The notes: generated by a model not told the origin, from the sequence alone. DNA of 64,000 nt from Streptomyces sp. NBC_01142 (GCF_026341125.1 NZ_JAPEOR010000002.1:3031001-3095000), one strand, 5' to 3'; numbered from the stretch's first letter, positions 9,201-18,173 are shown. Made by a program: numbers and translations.

Positions 9201-10099
9201 AGCCCGACCTTTCGGTAGCGGCGCATCAGGACGGCGTACGAGCCGGCGACGAGCGCGAGGACGACGAGCAGATAGACCACGCCGGCGCCGGCGCCCGGGC
9301 CCTGCGAGCCGGGGAAGGCCGAGGTCGCGCCGAGGAAGGCGGTCTGGACGCCGTCGATGAGCGTGACCGGCGAGAACAGGCCGAACCACTGGATGACACC
9401 GGTGGAGCCCGTCTCGTACGCGATGGCCTGAACCGTGGAGACCGCGCCGTAGGTGATGGTCAGCGTGGCGATCACGGCGGCGACGCCGAAGCCGCGGCGC
9501 GGCGTGAGCGCGGCCATGACCAGGCCGAGGCCGCCGAAGAGGACGGAAAGGAGCGCCACGGAGACCATGCCCTGTGCGAAGCCCTTCGTCTGGTCGGCGA
9601 AGTCGAACTTGGCGAGCAGCGCGCCCAGATACAGAATCACCAGCGGCGTCGCGGTGAGGACGAAGAGGGCCGAAGCCATCGCCGCGTACTTGGCGAGGAC
9701 GTAGTCGACGCGTTCGATCGGCCGCGAGAAGTACAGCGGCACGCTCTTGAAGCGCAGATCGCGGGAGACGGACTGCGGTGCCTGCGCCGCCAGGAAGAGA
9801 CCGATGAGGGCCTGCATGACGATCGCGTACCGCGTGTACTCGAGCGGAAGGTCCGTCATGTTGGGGACGGCGATGGCCACCGCGACAATGATCGCCGCGA
9901 CGAGGCAGGTGATCGCGAAGAGGATCATCGGCAGCACCTTGGACTTGGCCGAACGGCCCAGTCCGAACGCGCCGCGCAGCGACTGCGAGTAGAGCGAACG
10001 GCGCGCGTACGCACGGCCGAGCCGCAGCCCGTCGTAGTTGCGGTAACCGATGTTGTGGATCCGGGTGGTGTCGGTCCCGGTTGTGGTCTCGGTGCTCAT
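9197..10099 (-). CDS. ABC-2 type transporter permease (first pair)
   Basis: A 300-residue polytopic membrane protein. After a soluble start (MSTETTTGTDTTRIHNIGYR) there are about six helices, including LPMILFAITCLVAAIIVAVA and GAGVVYLLVVLALVAGSYAV. It lies between the two ATPase genes and overlaps both by 4 bp, so expression is tightly coupled. It probably pairs with the ATPase at 10096-11067. The conserved IHNIGYRNYDG start followed by a Gly/Arg-rich loop recurs in actinobacterial ABC-2 permeases of unknown substrate. Confidence 0.87.
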   Translation of the reverse strand: MSTETTTGTDTTRIHNIGYRNYDGLRLGRAYARRSLYSQSLRGAFGLGRSAKSKVLPMILFAITCLVAAIIVAVAIAVPNMTDLPLEYTRYAIVMQALIGLFLAAQAPQSVSRDLRFKSVPLYFSRPIERVDYVLAKYAAMASALFVLTATPLVILYLGALLAKFDFADQTKGFAQGMVSVALLSVLFGGLGLVMAALTPRRGFGVAAVIATLTITYGAVSTVQAIAYETGSTGVIQWFGLFSPVTLIDGVQTAFLGATSAFPGSQGPGAGAGVVYLLVVLALVAGSYAVLMRRYRKVGL

Positions 10100-11067
10100 C
10101 GAGCCTGCACCTCCATGGCCTGGGCCGCTGCCTCGGGGCGGAAGACCTCCGCGATGTGGTGTCGGCGCTGTTCCATCCGTACGAGTCCGAGGCCGAGTCC
10201 GGCGACGGTGTCACGCACGACGTCGTACGTCTCCTCGCCCGTCGCCTCGATGAGCAGGATGTGGCCCGCGCCGGGCAGACCGTCCTCCACGCGCGCGTGG
10301 AGCGTGATTCCGGCGGCGGCGAGCGCCTTACGGAGCACCGCGGTGCCGTCGGGATGCGTGTCCGTGTCGGTGACCTCGACCGCGAGGGTCGCGGTGGTCT
10401 GGGTGAAGTCGCTGGTGGAGCTGGAGCGCAGCAGCGCGCCGCCGTCGATGACGACGACATGGTCACAGGTGCGCTCGAGCTCGCCGAGGAGATGCGAGGT
10501 GACCAGGACCGAGATGCCGAAGTCGGTGTGGACGCGGCGGATCAGGCCGAGCATCTCGTCGCGTCCGACCGGGTCGAGACCGTTGGTCGGCTCGTCCAGG
10601 AGGACCAGCTTCGGGTCGTGAACCAGCGCCTGCGCAAGCTTGACGCGCTGCTTCATACCGGTCGAGTAGCCGCCGATGGGGCGGTACCGCTCCTCGTACA
10701 GGCCGACATGGCGCAGGGTGTCCGCGGTGCGCTCGCGGGCGGCCGTCGGCGGGAGCCCGGACATGCGCGCCATATGGACGACGAACTCGGTCGCCGAGAC
10801 ATCGGGCGGCAGGCAGTCGTGCTCGGGCATGTATCCCACCTGTTCACGGATGGCGCCGCCGCTCGTGGCGACGTCGAGCCCGAGCACCGCGGCCCGGCCT
10901 TCCGTGGCGGGGGACAGACCCAGCAGGATCTTGATCAACGTGGACTTGCCGGCTCCATTGGCGCCCACCAGGCCGGTCACACCGGGTCCGATGTCCAAGG
11001 AGAGCCGGTCAAGAGCGGTCACCCTCGGGAACCGCTTGCTCAGGCTTTCGGTCGCGATCACAGTCAC
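10096..11067 (-). CDS. ABC transporter ATP-binding protein (first pair)
   Basis: A 323-residue ATPase, first gene of the operon. Walker A is GANGAGKSTL, the signature region is YSTGMKQRVKLAQAL, and Walker B is LVLLDEPTNGLDP, with the H-loop at VLVTSHLLGEL. I start it at GTG 11067 (TVIATESLSKRFP); the frame stays open to 11235 but the added residues look non-coding. A second GTG two codons in is equally possible. With the next three genes it forms two ATPase/permease pairs with the order ATPase-permease-ATPase-permease, which may work as two exporters or one heteromeric one. Confidence 0.88.
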   Translation of the reverse strand: MTVIATESLSKRFPRVTALDRLSLDIGPGVTGLVGANGAGKSTLIKILLGLSPATEGRAAVLGLDVATSGGAIREQVGYMPEHDCLPPDVSATEFVVHMARMSGLPPTAARERTADTLRHVGLYEERYRPIGGYSTGMKQRVKLAQALVHDPKLVLLDEPTNGLDPVGRDEMLGLIRRVHTDFGISVLVTSHLLGELERTCDHVVVIDGGALLRSSSTSDFTQTTATLAVEVTDTDTHPDGTAVLRKALAAAGITLHARVEDGLPGAGHILLIEATGEETYDVVRDTVAGLGLGLVRMEQRRHHIAEVFRPEAAAQAMEVQAR

Positions 11068-11318
11068 AACTCGAAGGTAGTGGCGCAGACCACACCCGGC
11101 GTCAGCCCTGGCGGCTGGATCCGTGTCCGACTCGAGAGGTACGGACCCGTAGGGGGCTACGACGAAAGAGAACAACCGTCGAACCCCCGAACCGCCGAGA
11201 GCTTCGCTGCGTGGGTTTTCCACAGGGTCATGCACGCCCCTTGACGCAGCCGCCGAGCATTGTCACATTCATCAGTGTCAAGTTACGAGCACGTACCGCA
11301 ATGGGACGGACAGGTGGC

Positions 11319-12167
11319 ATGACCTCAGCAGTGGCAAGCGAACTGAACGCGGAACTGCGGGGGTTCAGGGAAGTACAGCGCCTCGCCTACGACTGCGCGG
11401 AGGCGGTCGCGGCGCAGCTGAAGCCCGGTGTGACCGAGCGCGCGGCGGCGCGGATGCAGCGCGAGTGGCTGCGCGAGCGGGGCGTGCGCGACTGGTTCCA
11501 CCTGCCCTTCGCCTGGTTCGGGGACCGTACGGCCTTCGTCAACTTCCGGATACCGCTCCAGTTCTTCCCGACCAACCGCGTGCTCGAGGCGGGGATGCCC
11601 TTCATCCTCGACATGGCCCCGGTCTACAAGGGCTTCACCGCGGACATCGGCTACTCCGGCTGTCTCGGCCCGAGCGCGATACACAACAGACTGCTCGCCG
11701 ATCTCGAGGCGCACCGCGAGCTGATCCTGCGGGAGGTGCGGGAGCGGCGTTCGCTGCGCGAGATCTACGAGAACGTGGACCGGCTGATGGTCCGGCAGGG
11801 GTACGCCAACCGCCACCGCGCCTATCCCTTCGGTGTCATCGCCCACAAGATCGACCGCGTCAGGGAGCGTCGTTTCTCGCCGCGCCTCTTCGGGTTCGGC
11901 ACCCAGTCGCTGAAGGGGCTCGTGAGCGACGCGGTGCACGGCCACCGCGACGGCTGGTCCCCGCTGTGGAGCCCGTACACATTCTCCGACCACCCGCCCC
12001 AGCCGGGGCTGTGGGCGGTCGAACCGCACCTCGGGTTCCGGGGTACGGGCGCGAAGTTCGAGGAGATCCTGGTCGTCACCGACTCCAAGGACCCCGAGCA
12101 GAGCGCGTTCTGGCTGGACGACGATCTGCCGCATGTGCGGCGCTGGGCTGAGGAGAGGTCGGCGTGA
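11319..12167 (+). CDS. M24-family metallopeptidase (creatinase/aminopeptidase fold)
   Basis: A 282-residue pita-bread-fold enzyme. The two metal-binding Asp residues are in LDMAPVYKGFTADIGYSG, a His lies in GVIAHKIDR, and a Glu is near AVEPHLGF with another in KFEEILVVTD. The fold normally houses Met or X-Pro aminopeptidases, but the N-terminal domain of prolidases is missing, so the substrate may not be a peptide. ATG 11319 is preferred over an in-frame ATG at 11301. Its stop overlaps the next start by 4 bp in a coupled set of four genes, whose other members look like small-molecule or lipid enzymes. Confidence 0.82.
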   Translation: MTSAVASELNAELRGFREVQRLAYDCAEAVAAQLKPGVTERAAARMQREWLRERGVRDWFHLPFAWFGDRTAFVNFRIPLQFFPTNRVLEAGMPFILDMAPVYKGFTADIGYSGCLGPSAIHNRLLADLEAHRELILREVRERRSLREIYENVDRLMVRQGYANRHRAYPFGVIAHKIDRVRERRFSPRLFGFGTQSLKGLVSDAVHGHRDGWSPLWSPYTFSDHPPQPGLWAVEPHLGFRGTGAKFEEILVVTDSKDPEQSAFWLDDDLPHVRRWAEERSA

Positions 12168-13933
12168 GTCTCAAAGGGGCGCGTGAGCGCTGGGTCCGTA
12201 CGGGCGGCATCGAGCTGTGCGTCGCCGAGCTGGGCGATGCGACGCAGCCGACGGTACTGCTCGTGCACGGTTATCCGGACAGCAAGGAGGTGTGGTCGGA
12301 GGTCGCCGAACGGCTGGCGACACGCTTCCACGTGGTGCTGTACGACGTGCGGGGACACGGCCGGTCGACGGCCCCGGCCCCGCTGCGCGGCGGCTTCACC
12401 CTGGAAAAGCTGACGGACGACTTCCTGGCGGTCGCGGACGCGGTGAGTCCGGACAAGCCGGTGCATCTGGTCGGACACGACTGGGGGTCCGTGCAGTCCT
12501 GGGAGTTCGTGACCGTCAAGCGGACCGAGCGTCGAATCGCCTCCTTCACCTCGATGTCCGGTCCCTCCCTGGATCACTTCGGGCACTGGATCAAGAAGCG
12601 GATGAGCCGGCCGACGCCTCGCAGCGTCGGCCAGCTGCTCGGCCAGGGCGCCAAGTCCTGGTACGTGTACATGCTGCATACGCCGGTTCTGCCGGAGCTC
12701 GCCTGGCGCGGACCGCTGGGCAAGCAGTGGCCCAAGATCCTTCAGCGGGTGGAGAAGGTGCCCGCCGGCGACTATCCGACGCCCTCGCTGCCTCAGGACG
12801 CGGCGCACGGCGCCTGGCTCTACCGCGACAACGTCCGCGCCAGGCTGCGCCGCCCGCGTCCCGACGCGTACGCACACGCGCCGGTCCAGCTGATCACGCC
12901 GACCGGCGACATCTTTCTCTCCGAGCGACTCTACGACGAAGTGGACGAGTGGGCACCGCAGTTGACCCGGCGCTCGCTGCCTGCGAAGCACTGGGTACCG
13001 CGCACCAGGCCCGACCAGCTGGCGGCCTGGATCGGGGAGTTCGTCATGGCGAACGAGGACAGTGCCACCGGGGTGGCGGCGCGGGAGACCGTGGTCCGTG
13101 GCCCGTACGCCGAGCGGTTCGGCGGGCAGCTCGTCCTGGTGACGGGCGCGGCCAGCGGCATCGGGCGCGCCACCGCCTTCGCGTTCGCCGAGGCGGGAGC
13201 ACGGATCGTGGCCGTGGACCGGGACGCTGAGGGGGCGGCCAGGACCGCGGATATGTCCCGGCTGATCGGCTCGCCCGAAGCCTGGGGCGAGACGGTAGAC
13301 GTCAGCGACGAGCAGGCGATGGAGAAGCTCGCCGAGAAGGTCGCCACCGCCTACGGCGTCGTGGACGTCCTGGTCAACAATGCCGGTATCGGACTGTCGG
13401 GCCCCCTCCTCCAGACCAGCACCGAGGACTGGGAGGCGGTCCTCGACGTCAATCTGTGGGGCGTCATCCACGGCTGTCGGCTCTTCGGCAGGCAGATGGC
13501 CGAGCGCGGACAGGGCGGCCATATCGTCAACACCGCTTCTGCCGCCGCCTATCAGCCCTCCAGGGCCCTGCCCGCGTACAGCACATCCAAGGCCGCGGTG
13601 CTGATGCTCAGCGAGTGTCTGCGGGCTGAGCTGGCCGGACAGGGCATCGGGGTCTCGGCGATCTGTCCCGGCATCGTCAACACCAACATCACAGCCACCG
13701 CGCGCTTCGCCGGGGTCGACGAGGCCGAGGAGAAGCGGCGCCAGAAGAAGTCCGCCCGGCTGTACGGGCTGCGCAACTACCCGCCGGAGAAGGTCGCGGA
13801 CGCGATCCTGCGCGCCGTCGTGAAGAACCAGGCGGTCGTGCCGGTGACGCCGGAGGCCCGTGTCACCCACTTCATGTCCCGCTTCAGTCCCAGGACGCTG
13901 CGCGCGATCGCCCGATTGGAGCCGCCGCTGTGA
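12164..13933 (+). CDS. Alpha/beta hydrolase fused to short-chain dehydrogenase (EphD-like)
   Basis: A 589-residue two-domain enzyme. Residues ~10-290 are an epoxide-hydrolase-like alpha/beta hydrolase: HGYPDS oxyanion motif and VGHDWGS, with Asp as probable nucleophile. Residues ~315-580 are a classical SDR: TGAASGIG cofactor loop, NNAGIG, and the YxxxK catalytic pair in YSTSKAA. The same fusion is found in mycobacterial EphD, linked to lipid epoxide or mycolate chemistry. A hydrolase making a diol or alcohol and a dehydrogenase oxidising it would be a logical pair (inference). It overlaps both neighbouring genes by 4 bp (GTGA), so all three are translated together. Confidence 0.9.
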   Translation: MSLKGARERWVRTGGIELCVAELGDATQPTVLLVHGYPDSKEVWSEVAERLATRFHVVLYDVRGHGRSTAPAPLRGGFTLEKLTDDFLAVADAVSPDKPVHLVGHDWGSVQSWEFVTVKRTERRIASFTSMSGPSLDHFGHWIKKRMSRPTPRSVGQLLGQGAKSWYVYMLHTPVLPELAWRGPLGKQWPKILQRVEKVPAGDYPTPSLPQDAAHGAWLYRDNVRARLRRPRPDAYAHAPVQLITPTGDIFLSERLYDEVDEWAPQLTRRSLPAKHWVPRTRPDQLAAWIGEFVMANEDSATGVAARETVVRGPYAERFGGQLVLVTGAASGIGRATAFAFAEAGARIVAVDRDAEGAARTADMSRLIGSPEAWGETVDVSDEQAMEKLAEKVATAYGVVDVLVNNAGIGLSGPLLQTSTEDWEAVLDVNLWGVIHGCRLFGRQMAERGQGGHIVNTASAAAYQPSRALPAYSTSKAAVLMLSECLRAELAGQGIGVSAICPGIVNTNITATARFAGVDEAEEKRRQKKSARLYGLRNYPPEKVADAILRAVVKNQAVVPVTPEARVTHFMSRFSPRTLRAIARLEPPL

Positions 13934-14847
13934 GCACCGAGGAGCACATCAACCACCACCCCATCGCGCCGCGCCGGGTCTCGTTCGACTGGGACGGGAC
14001 TCCGCTGCACTGGATACCGGACGAGCCCACCGCCACCCATGTCATCAATGTGCTGCATCTGCTGCTGCCGGCCGGTGAGCGCTGGTTCGTCAAGGTGTTC
14101 AAGGAAGCCCTGCCGCTGGTCGACAACCCGGTGCTGCTGAAGGACGTCAAGGGCTTCATGGGGCAGGAGGCCACCCACAGTGTGCAGCACGCGTATGTGC
14201 TGGACCACCTGGCCGCGCAGCAGCTCGACACCGAGGCCTTCACCCGGTACGTCGACTTCCTCTTCGAGAAGCTCCTCGGCGAGAAGCCGCCGTTCGGAGC
14301 GCCGGTACCGCCCCAGGAGTGGCTTCGCTTCCGCCTGTCGATCATCGCCGCCATCGAGCAGTTCACGGCGGTCCTGGGGAACTGGGTGCTGCACGCCGAG
14401 GGTCTGGACAGGGCGGGCGCCGACAAGATCATGCTCGATCTGCTGCGCTGGCACGGAGCGGAGGAGGTCGAGCACCGGGCAGTGGCTTTCGACATGTACC
14501 AGCACTGCTCGGGCGAGGGACTGCCGCGCTATGCCCGCCGCCTCGAGGGCATGGCCGTCACCGCGCCCGTGCTGCTCTGGCTGTGGGTGTGGGGCACCGC
14601 GTATCTGATCCGGCACGACCCCCAGCTCGCCGGCCGGCTGCGCTACTCCCTGCGCGAGCACAACCGCTCGGTCGCCAAGGGGCTGCTGCCCAGTTGGCGG
14701 GAGCTCGGCGCTGCCATACCCCGCTACTTCCGGCAGTCGTACCATCCCTCGCAGGAGGGCTCGCTGCGCAAGGCGGTCGACTATCTCGCGACCTCACCCG
14801 CGGCCCGTGCCGCGGCCGGGGCGGTGGGTCGCGCCGCCTTGTCGTAG
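13930..14847 (+). CDS. Predicted metal-dependent hydrolase (PF10118-like)
   Basis: A 305-residue mostly helical protein of the family named predicted metal-dependent hydrolase. Conserved metal-ligand candidates are E and H in MGQEATHSVQHAYV and again in GAEEVEHRAVAFD, a pattern like di-iron helical-bundle proteins (for example ferritin-like oxygenases). A hydrophobic stretch near residues 205-225 (APVLLWLWVWGTAYLI) suggests membrane contact. The start overlaps the EphD-like gene by 4 bp. Function is unproven; the company of an epoxide-type hydrolase and an SDR fits fatty-acid or lipid modification. Confidence 0.8.
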   Translation: MSTEEHINHHPIAPRRVSFDWDGTPLHWIPDEPTATHVINVLHLLLPAGERWFVKVFKEALPLVDNPVLLKDVKGFMGQEATHSVQHAYVLDHLAAQQLDTEAFTRYVDFLFEKLLGEKPPFGAPVPPQEWLRFRLSIIAAIEQFTAVLGNWVLHAEGLDRAGADKIMLDLLRWHGAEEVEHRAVAFDMYQHCSGEGLPRYARRLEGMAVTAPVLLWLWVWGTAYLIRHDPQLAGRLRYSLREHNRSVAKGLLPSWRELGAAIPRYFRQSYHPSQEGSLRKAVDYLATSPAARAAAGAVGRAALS

Positions 14848-14872
14848 GCGGCCTGTCATCGAGGGAGCGGGC

Positions 14873-15826
14873 TTGTCCGAGCAGTCAGTCGCCCAGTCAG
14901 TCGCCGAGTACCGGATCGAGGACCTGGCACACCACAGCGGCGCCACAGTCCGTACGATCCGCGCCTACCAGGACCGCGGACTGCTCCCGACGCCGGAGCG
15001 GCGCGGGCGGGCCAATGTGTACGGGGCCGCCCATCTCGCCCGGCTGCGGCAGATCGCCGACCTGCTCGACCGCGGGTACACCCTGGCGTCGATCAAGGAG
15101 CTGCTGGAGGCCTGGGACGCCGGGCGCGGACTCGGCGGGGTACTCGGCCTGGTCGCCGAGGTGCAGGGCCCGTGGACGGACGAGGAGGCGGCCCGGATTT
15201 CGCGCGCGGAGCTGGACGGGAAGTTCGGGGGACAGCCGGACGAGGAGGCCGTCGCCGAGGCAGTGGAGCTCGGCGTGCTGGAGCGCATCCCGGGCCGGGA
15301 CGACGAATTCCTGGTGCCCAGTCCCCAGGAGCTGGCGGTGGCAGCGGAGTTGTACGCGGCCGGGGTACCGCTCCCTGCAATCTCGGGTCATCTTCGGGAA
15401 CTTCGCGGGCAGGTGGAGCACATTGCCTCTCGTTTCCTGGAGTTCACCACCGAGCATGTGTTCGCGCGCTATCTGGGGCACCGCCCGCCGAACGATGCCG
15501 ATGCGGCCGAGGCGGCGACCTTGGTCCGTCGTCTGCGCCCGCTTGCCCAGCAGACCGTGGACGCCGAACTGGCGCGAGCGATGCGGACGTTCGCCACCCG
15601 TCACCTTCAGCAGCACCTCAGCCCCGAAGGAACTCCTCCGCCGGAGGCCGAGCCCAGGTCGGTGACGCTTCCCCCGCAGACAATCCGCGCGGTCCAAGCG
15701 CTGGTTGGCCAGGAGAACGTAGCCGCCTTTGTCGCGGCGGCGACTGAACGGGAAGTACAGTCCAGGACATTGGACGCACTTGCCTCAAACCATATGGATT
15801 ATCACCGATTTGACCAAAAGCCCTAA
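14873..15826 (+). CDS. MerR-family transcriptional regulator
   Basis: A 317-residue regulator. The N-terminal MerR winged helix-turn-helix is complete (YRIEDLAHHSGATVRTIRAY through DLLDRGYTLASIKELLEAW), followed by a long helical C-terminal part with no Cys cluster, so it is not a metal sensor. I choose TTG 14873, preceded by GAGGGAG 7-8 nt upstream; the longer open frame overlaps the gene before it. It ends the four-gene group 11319-15826 and is the obvious candidate to control it. Its long effector region suggests a small-molecule or lipid ligand (inference). Confidence 0.88.
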   Translation: MSEQSVAQSVAEYRIEDLAHHSGATVRTIRAYQDRGLLPTPERRGRANVYGAAHLARLRQIADLLDRGYTLASIKELLEAWDAGRGLGGVLGLVAEVQGPWTDEEAARISRAELDGKFGGQPDEEAVAEAVELGVLERIPGRDDEFLVPSPQELAVAAELYAAGVPLPAISGHLRELRGQVEHIASRFLEFTTEHVFARYLGHRPPNDADAAEAATLVRRLRPLAQQTVDAELARAMRTFATRHLQQHLSPEGTPPPEAEPRSVTLPPQTIRAVQALVGQENVAAFVAAATEREVQSRTLDALASNHMDYHRFDQKP

Positions 15827-15838
15827 GTTGCCGTCCAG

Positions 15839-15892
15839 TTGTCCACAGATTCGCCAATTCCCCTGTGGATAACACTAGTTGGCTGTGGATCA
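15839..15892. promoter_or_regulatory. DnaA-box cluster upstream of kptA
   Basis: Three boxes lie in 54 bp of the merR-kptA gap: TTGTCCACA (15839-15847, plus), TGTGGATAA (15864-15872, minus) and TGTGGATCA (15884-15892, minus). The first two are strong boxes in convergent orientation 16 bp apart. The gap is otherwise AT-richer than its surroundings. Confidence 0.75.
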
Positions 15893-15950
15893 AACCTGCA
15901 GACGGATTTTTCGGTGGCGCCGTCTTCACCGGGACGGGCACGCTGATGGA

Positions 15951-16574
15951 ATGAACGCGAGACCCGAGAAATCCACCGGCCCCGCCGGACTCCCTGCACC
16001 AGATGAGCGACGCACCGTGAAGGTGTCGAAGTACCTCTCGAAGCATCTGCGGCATCAGCCGGAACGGATCGGCCTCACCCTCGACGAGAACGGCTGGGTG
16101 CCGGTCGACGAGCTGATGCGGGCGGCGGCCGAGCACGGCTTCCGGTTCACCCGCGCCGAGCTCGACCATGTTGTCGCCGTCAACGACAAGCAGCGCTTCA
16201 CGGTCGACGGCGCGCGCATCCGTGCCAATCAGGGCCATTCTGTCGAGGTCGACCTGGACCTGCCCCCGGCCGAGCCGCCCGCGTACCTCTACCACGGCAC
16301 CGTCGCCCGCAACCTGGACGCGATCCGCGCCGAGGGCCTGCGTGCGATGAACCGCCACCATGTCCATCTCTCGGCCGACCGCGAGACCGCGACCCGCGTG
16401 GGTGCTCGCCGCGGCCGCCCGGTCGTCCTCTCCGTGCACACCGGCGCGATGCACCAGGCGGGCCACGTTTTCCATGTCAGCGCCAACGGCGTCTGGCTCA
16501 CCGATGCCGTACCACCGGAGTTCCTCCGCTTCCCCGGCTCTTCGTCAGCGCGGTCTTCGTCAGCGCGGCCATGA
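15951..16574 (+). CDS. kptA: RNA 2'-phosphotransferase Tpt1/KptA
   Basis: A 207-residue protein of the Tpt1/KptA family, which moves a 2'-phosphate from RNA to NAD+, making ADP-ribose 1'',2''-cyclic phosphate. The N-terminal winged helix (SKYLSKHLRHQPERIGLTLD) and the ADP-ribosyltransferase part with YLYHGT, HVHLSAD and GRPVVLSVH are complete. I start at ATG 15951; an in-frame GTG at 15879 would reach back into the DnaA boxes. In eukaryotes the enzyme ends tRNA splicing; bacteria have no such pathway, so its bacterial substrate is open (RNA repair or ADP-ribosylation have been proposed). Confidence 0.93.
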   Translation: MNARPEKSTGPAGLPAPDERRTVKVSKYLSKHLRHQPERIGLTLDENGWVPVDELMRAAAEHGFRFTRAELDHVVAVNDKQRFTVDGARIRANQGHSVEVDLDLPPAEPPAYLYHGTVARNLDAIRAEGLRAMNRHHVHLSADRETATRVGARRGRPVVLSVHTGAMHQAGHVFHVSANGVWLTDAVPPEFLRFPGSSSARSSSARP

Positions 16575-17180
16575 GGTCGTCTTCCCGAGGCGCCGTCGGA
16601 CGACGGCACGCAGCCGACCCGCTGCGGTGGCCGGCGTCGGTGCCGCCCTGGCAGCCCAAGACTGCGGAGCCTGCGCTGTTTGAAGTACGGGGCGGAGCCG
16701 GGATCGAGCCCGCCCTGTGGTGTGTGTCGCGAGGCAGTTCCTGGTCTCCTCGCGCAGATAGGCACAATCCTCGGGCCGCCTACGGTGCCCCGCAGCTCTG
16801 GCCGGCGGCATCAGCCGTTCCTCGACCATGGTGGGGGACAGATCCAGCGGCTTCCCGACGCGTGTGCCGGCTCCGGCGCCACCTGGTCCACGCGCTCTCC
16901 CCGCCCCACCCAGGGAACGCGACCGGACAGTTTCACGTGAAACGACGCCAGGTCGTCCCAGCAGCGGGACTCTGACGCGCCCGCACACCGATGATCTTCC
17001 CTGCCGCCGCACTTCTATGGGGACTGTTCACCACGCGCCCACCGGCCTCTCACCCTGGGGATGCGCAGCCGGCCCCGACCCGTACGACTGGACGACTCGT
17101 ACGGAACGGGGCCCTTCACTCCTGCGAGGGACTGGGCGCACCCTCTCGGATTGGCGCTCTCAGAACGCCGTACGAGGTGC
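16575..17180. other. 606-bp gap with a parS site and no recognised gene
   Basis: Frames of up to 150 codons cross this stretch on both strands, but none has a family resemblance I recognise. It contains one perfect parS (16930-16943). A tRNA T-arm-like string near 16700 was examined and rejected. It may hold a decayed gene or an unrecognised RNA. Confidence 0.4.
16930..16943. promoter_or_regulatory. parS site 1 (ParB binding)
   Basis: GTTTCACGTGAAAC, the exact 14-bp Streptomyces parS palindrome, in the kptA-LLM gap. ParB loads here and spreads to organise and segregate the origin region during sporulation. Confidence 0.92.
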
Positions 17181-18080
17181 TCAGCGCCCCAGTTGGGCGA
17201 GACCCTCGGTTGCGATCTGCTCGAAGACCGCCTGGTCCGCGGCGAAGCCGGAGTCCGGGATGGGGGCGTGGATCACGATCTCGGTGAAGCCGAGCTCGAA
17301 GTGCTTGCCTGCGAAGTCCACAAACGCGTCCAGGGACTCCAGCGGGCGGCCGGGCTCGGGAGTGAAGCCGGTGAGCAGGATCTTGTCCAGCTCGGCCACA
17401 TCGCGGCCGGCGTCCGCACACGCTTTGCCGAGCTTGTCGATCTGTCCACGAATGGCCTCGACGGACTGCTCGGGCGTGCCCGTCTCGAAGAGCTTCGGGT
17501 CACCCGTGGTCACCCACGCCTGCCCGTGCTGCGCCGTCAGCCTCAGCCCGCGCGGCCCGGTCGCGGCGACCGCGAAGGGCAGCCGGGGCCGCTGTACACA
17601 GCCGGGAATGTTGCGGGCCTCGACCGCCGAGTAGAAGGTCCCTTCGTGCGTGACCGAGTCCTCGGTCAGCAGCCGGTCGAGCAGCGGCACGAACTCCGCG
17701 AAACGGTCGGCCCGTTCGCGTGGCGTCCAGGCCTCCTGGCCCAGCGCCGTGGCGTCGAAGCCCATGCCACCCGCGCCGATGCCGAGCGTGAGCCGCCCGC
17801 CGGAGATGTCGTCGAGAGAGATCAGGTCCTTGGCGAGGGTCACCGGGTGCCGGAAGTTCGGGGAGGTGACCAGCGTGCCCAGACGCATCCGTTCGGTGGC
17901 GGCGGCCGCGGCGGTCAGCGTGGGGACCGCGCCATACCACGGGCCGTCGCGGAAGGTGCGCCACGACAGGTGGTCGTAGGTGTACGCGGTGTGGAAACCG
18001 AGCTGCTCGGCTCGGAGCCACTCATCGCGGCCACCCTCGTGCCAGCGGCGGACAGGGAGAATCACGGTACTCAAACGCAT
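17181..18080 (-). CDS. LLM-class F420-dependent oxidoreductase
   Basis: A 299-residue luciferase-like monooxygenase-fold protein. Typical features are the start RLSTVILPVRRW, FHTAYTYDHLSWR, the cofactor-site stretch RLGTLVTSPNFRHPVTLAKD and GGRLTLGIGAGGMGFDATA. In actinobacteria this subgroup usually uses deazaflavin F420 instead of FMN. The substrate is unknown. It is divergent from the HAD gene, with 93 bp between start codons, so the two promoters share that gap. No operon partners. Confidence 0.88.
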   Translation of the reverse strand: MRLSTVILPVRRWHEGGRDEWLRAEQLGFHTAYTYDHLSWRTFRDGPWYGAVPTLTAAAAATERMRLGTLVTSPNFRHPVTLAKDLISLDDISGGRLTLGIGAGGMGFDATALGQEAWTPRERADRFAEFVPLLDRLLTEDSVTHEGTFYSAVEARNIPGCVQRPRLPFAVAATGPRGLRLTAQHGQAWVTTGDPKLFETGTPEQSVEAIRGQIDKLGKACADAGRDVAELDKILLTGFTPEPGRPLESLDAFVDFAGKHFELGFTEIVIHAPIPDSGFAADQAVFEQIATEGLAQLGR

Positions 18081-18173
18081 GCATCGAGACTACGTGTCCC
18101 CACAGTGGCACCTGCACTCTCAAATGTGCGCAGTGCCGCACGCCCGTGCACCAACGTACGGGAGAATGGATCT

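Noticed and set aside
16690..16730. tRNA-like T arm (CCGGGATCGAGCCCG) near 16700
   Set aside because: The stem is imperfect and neither strand gives a matching acceptor, D arm or anticodon arm at the right distance.
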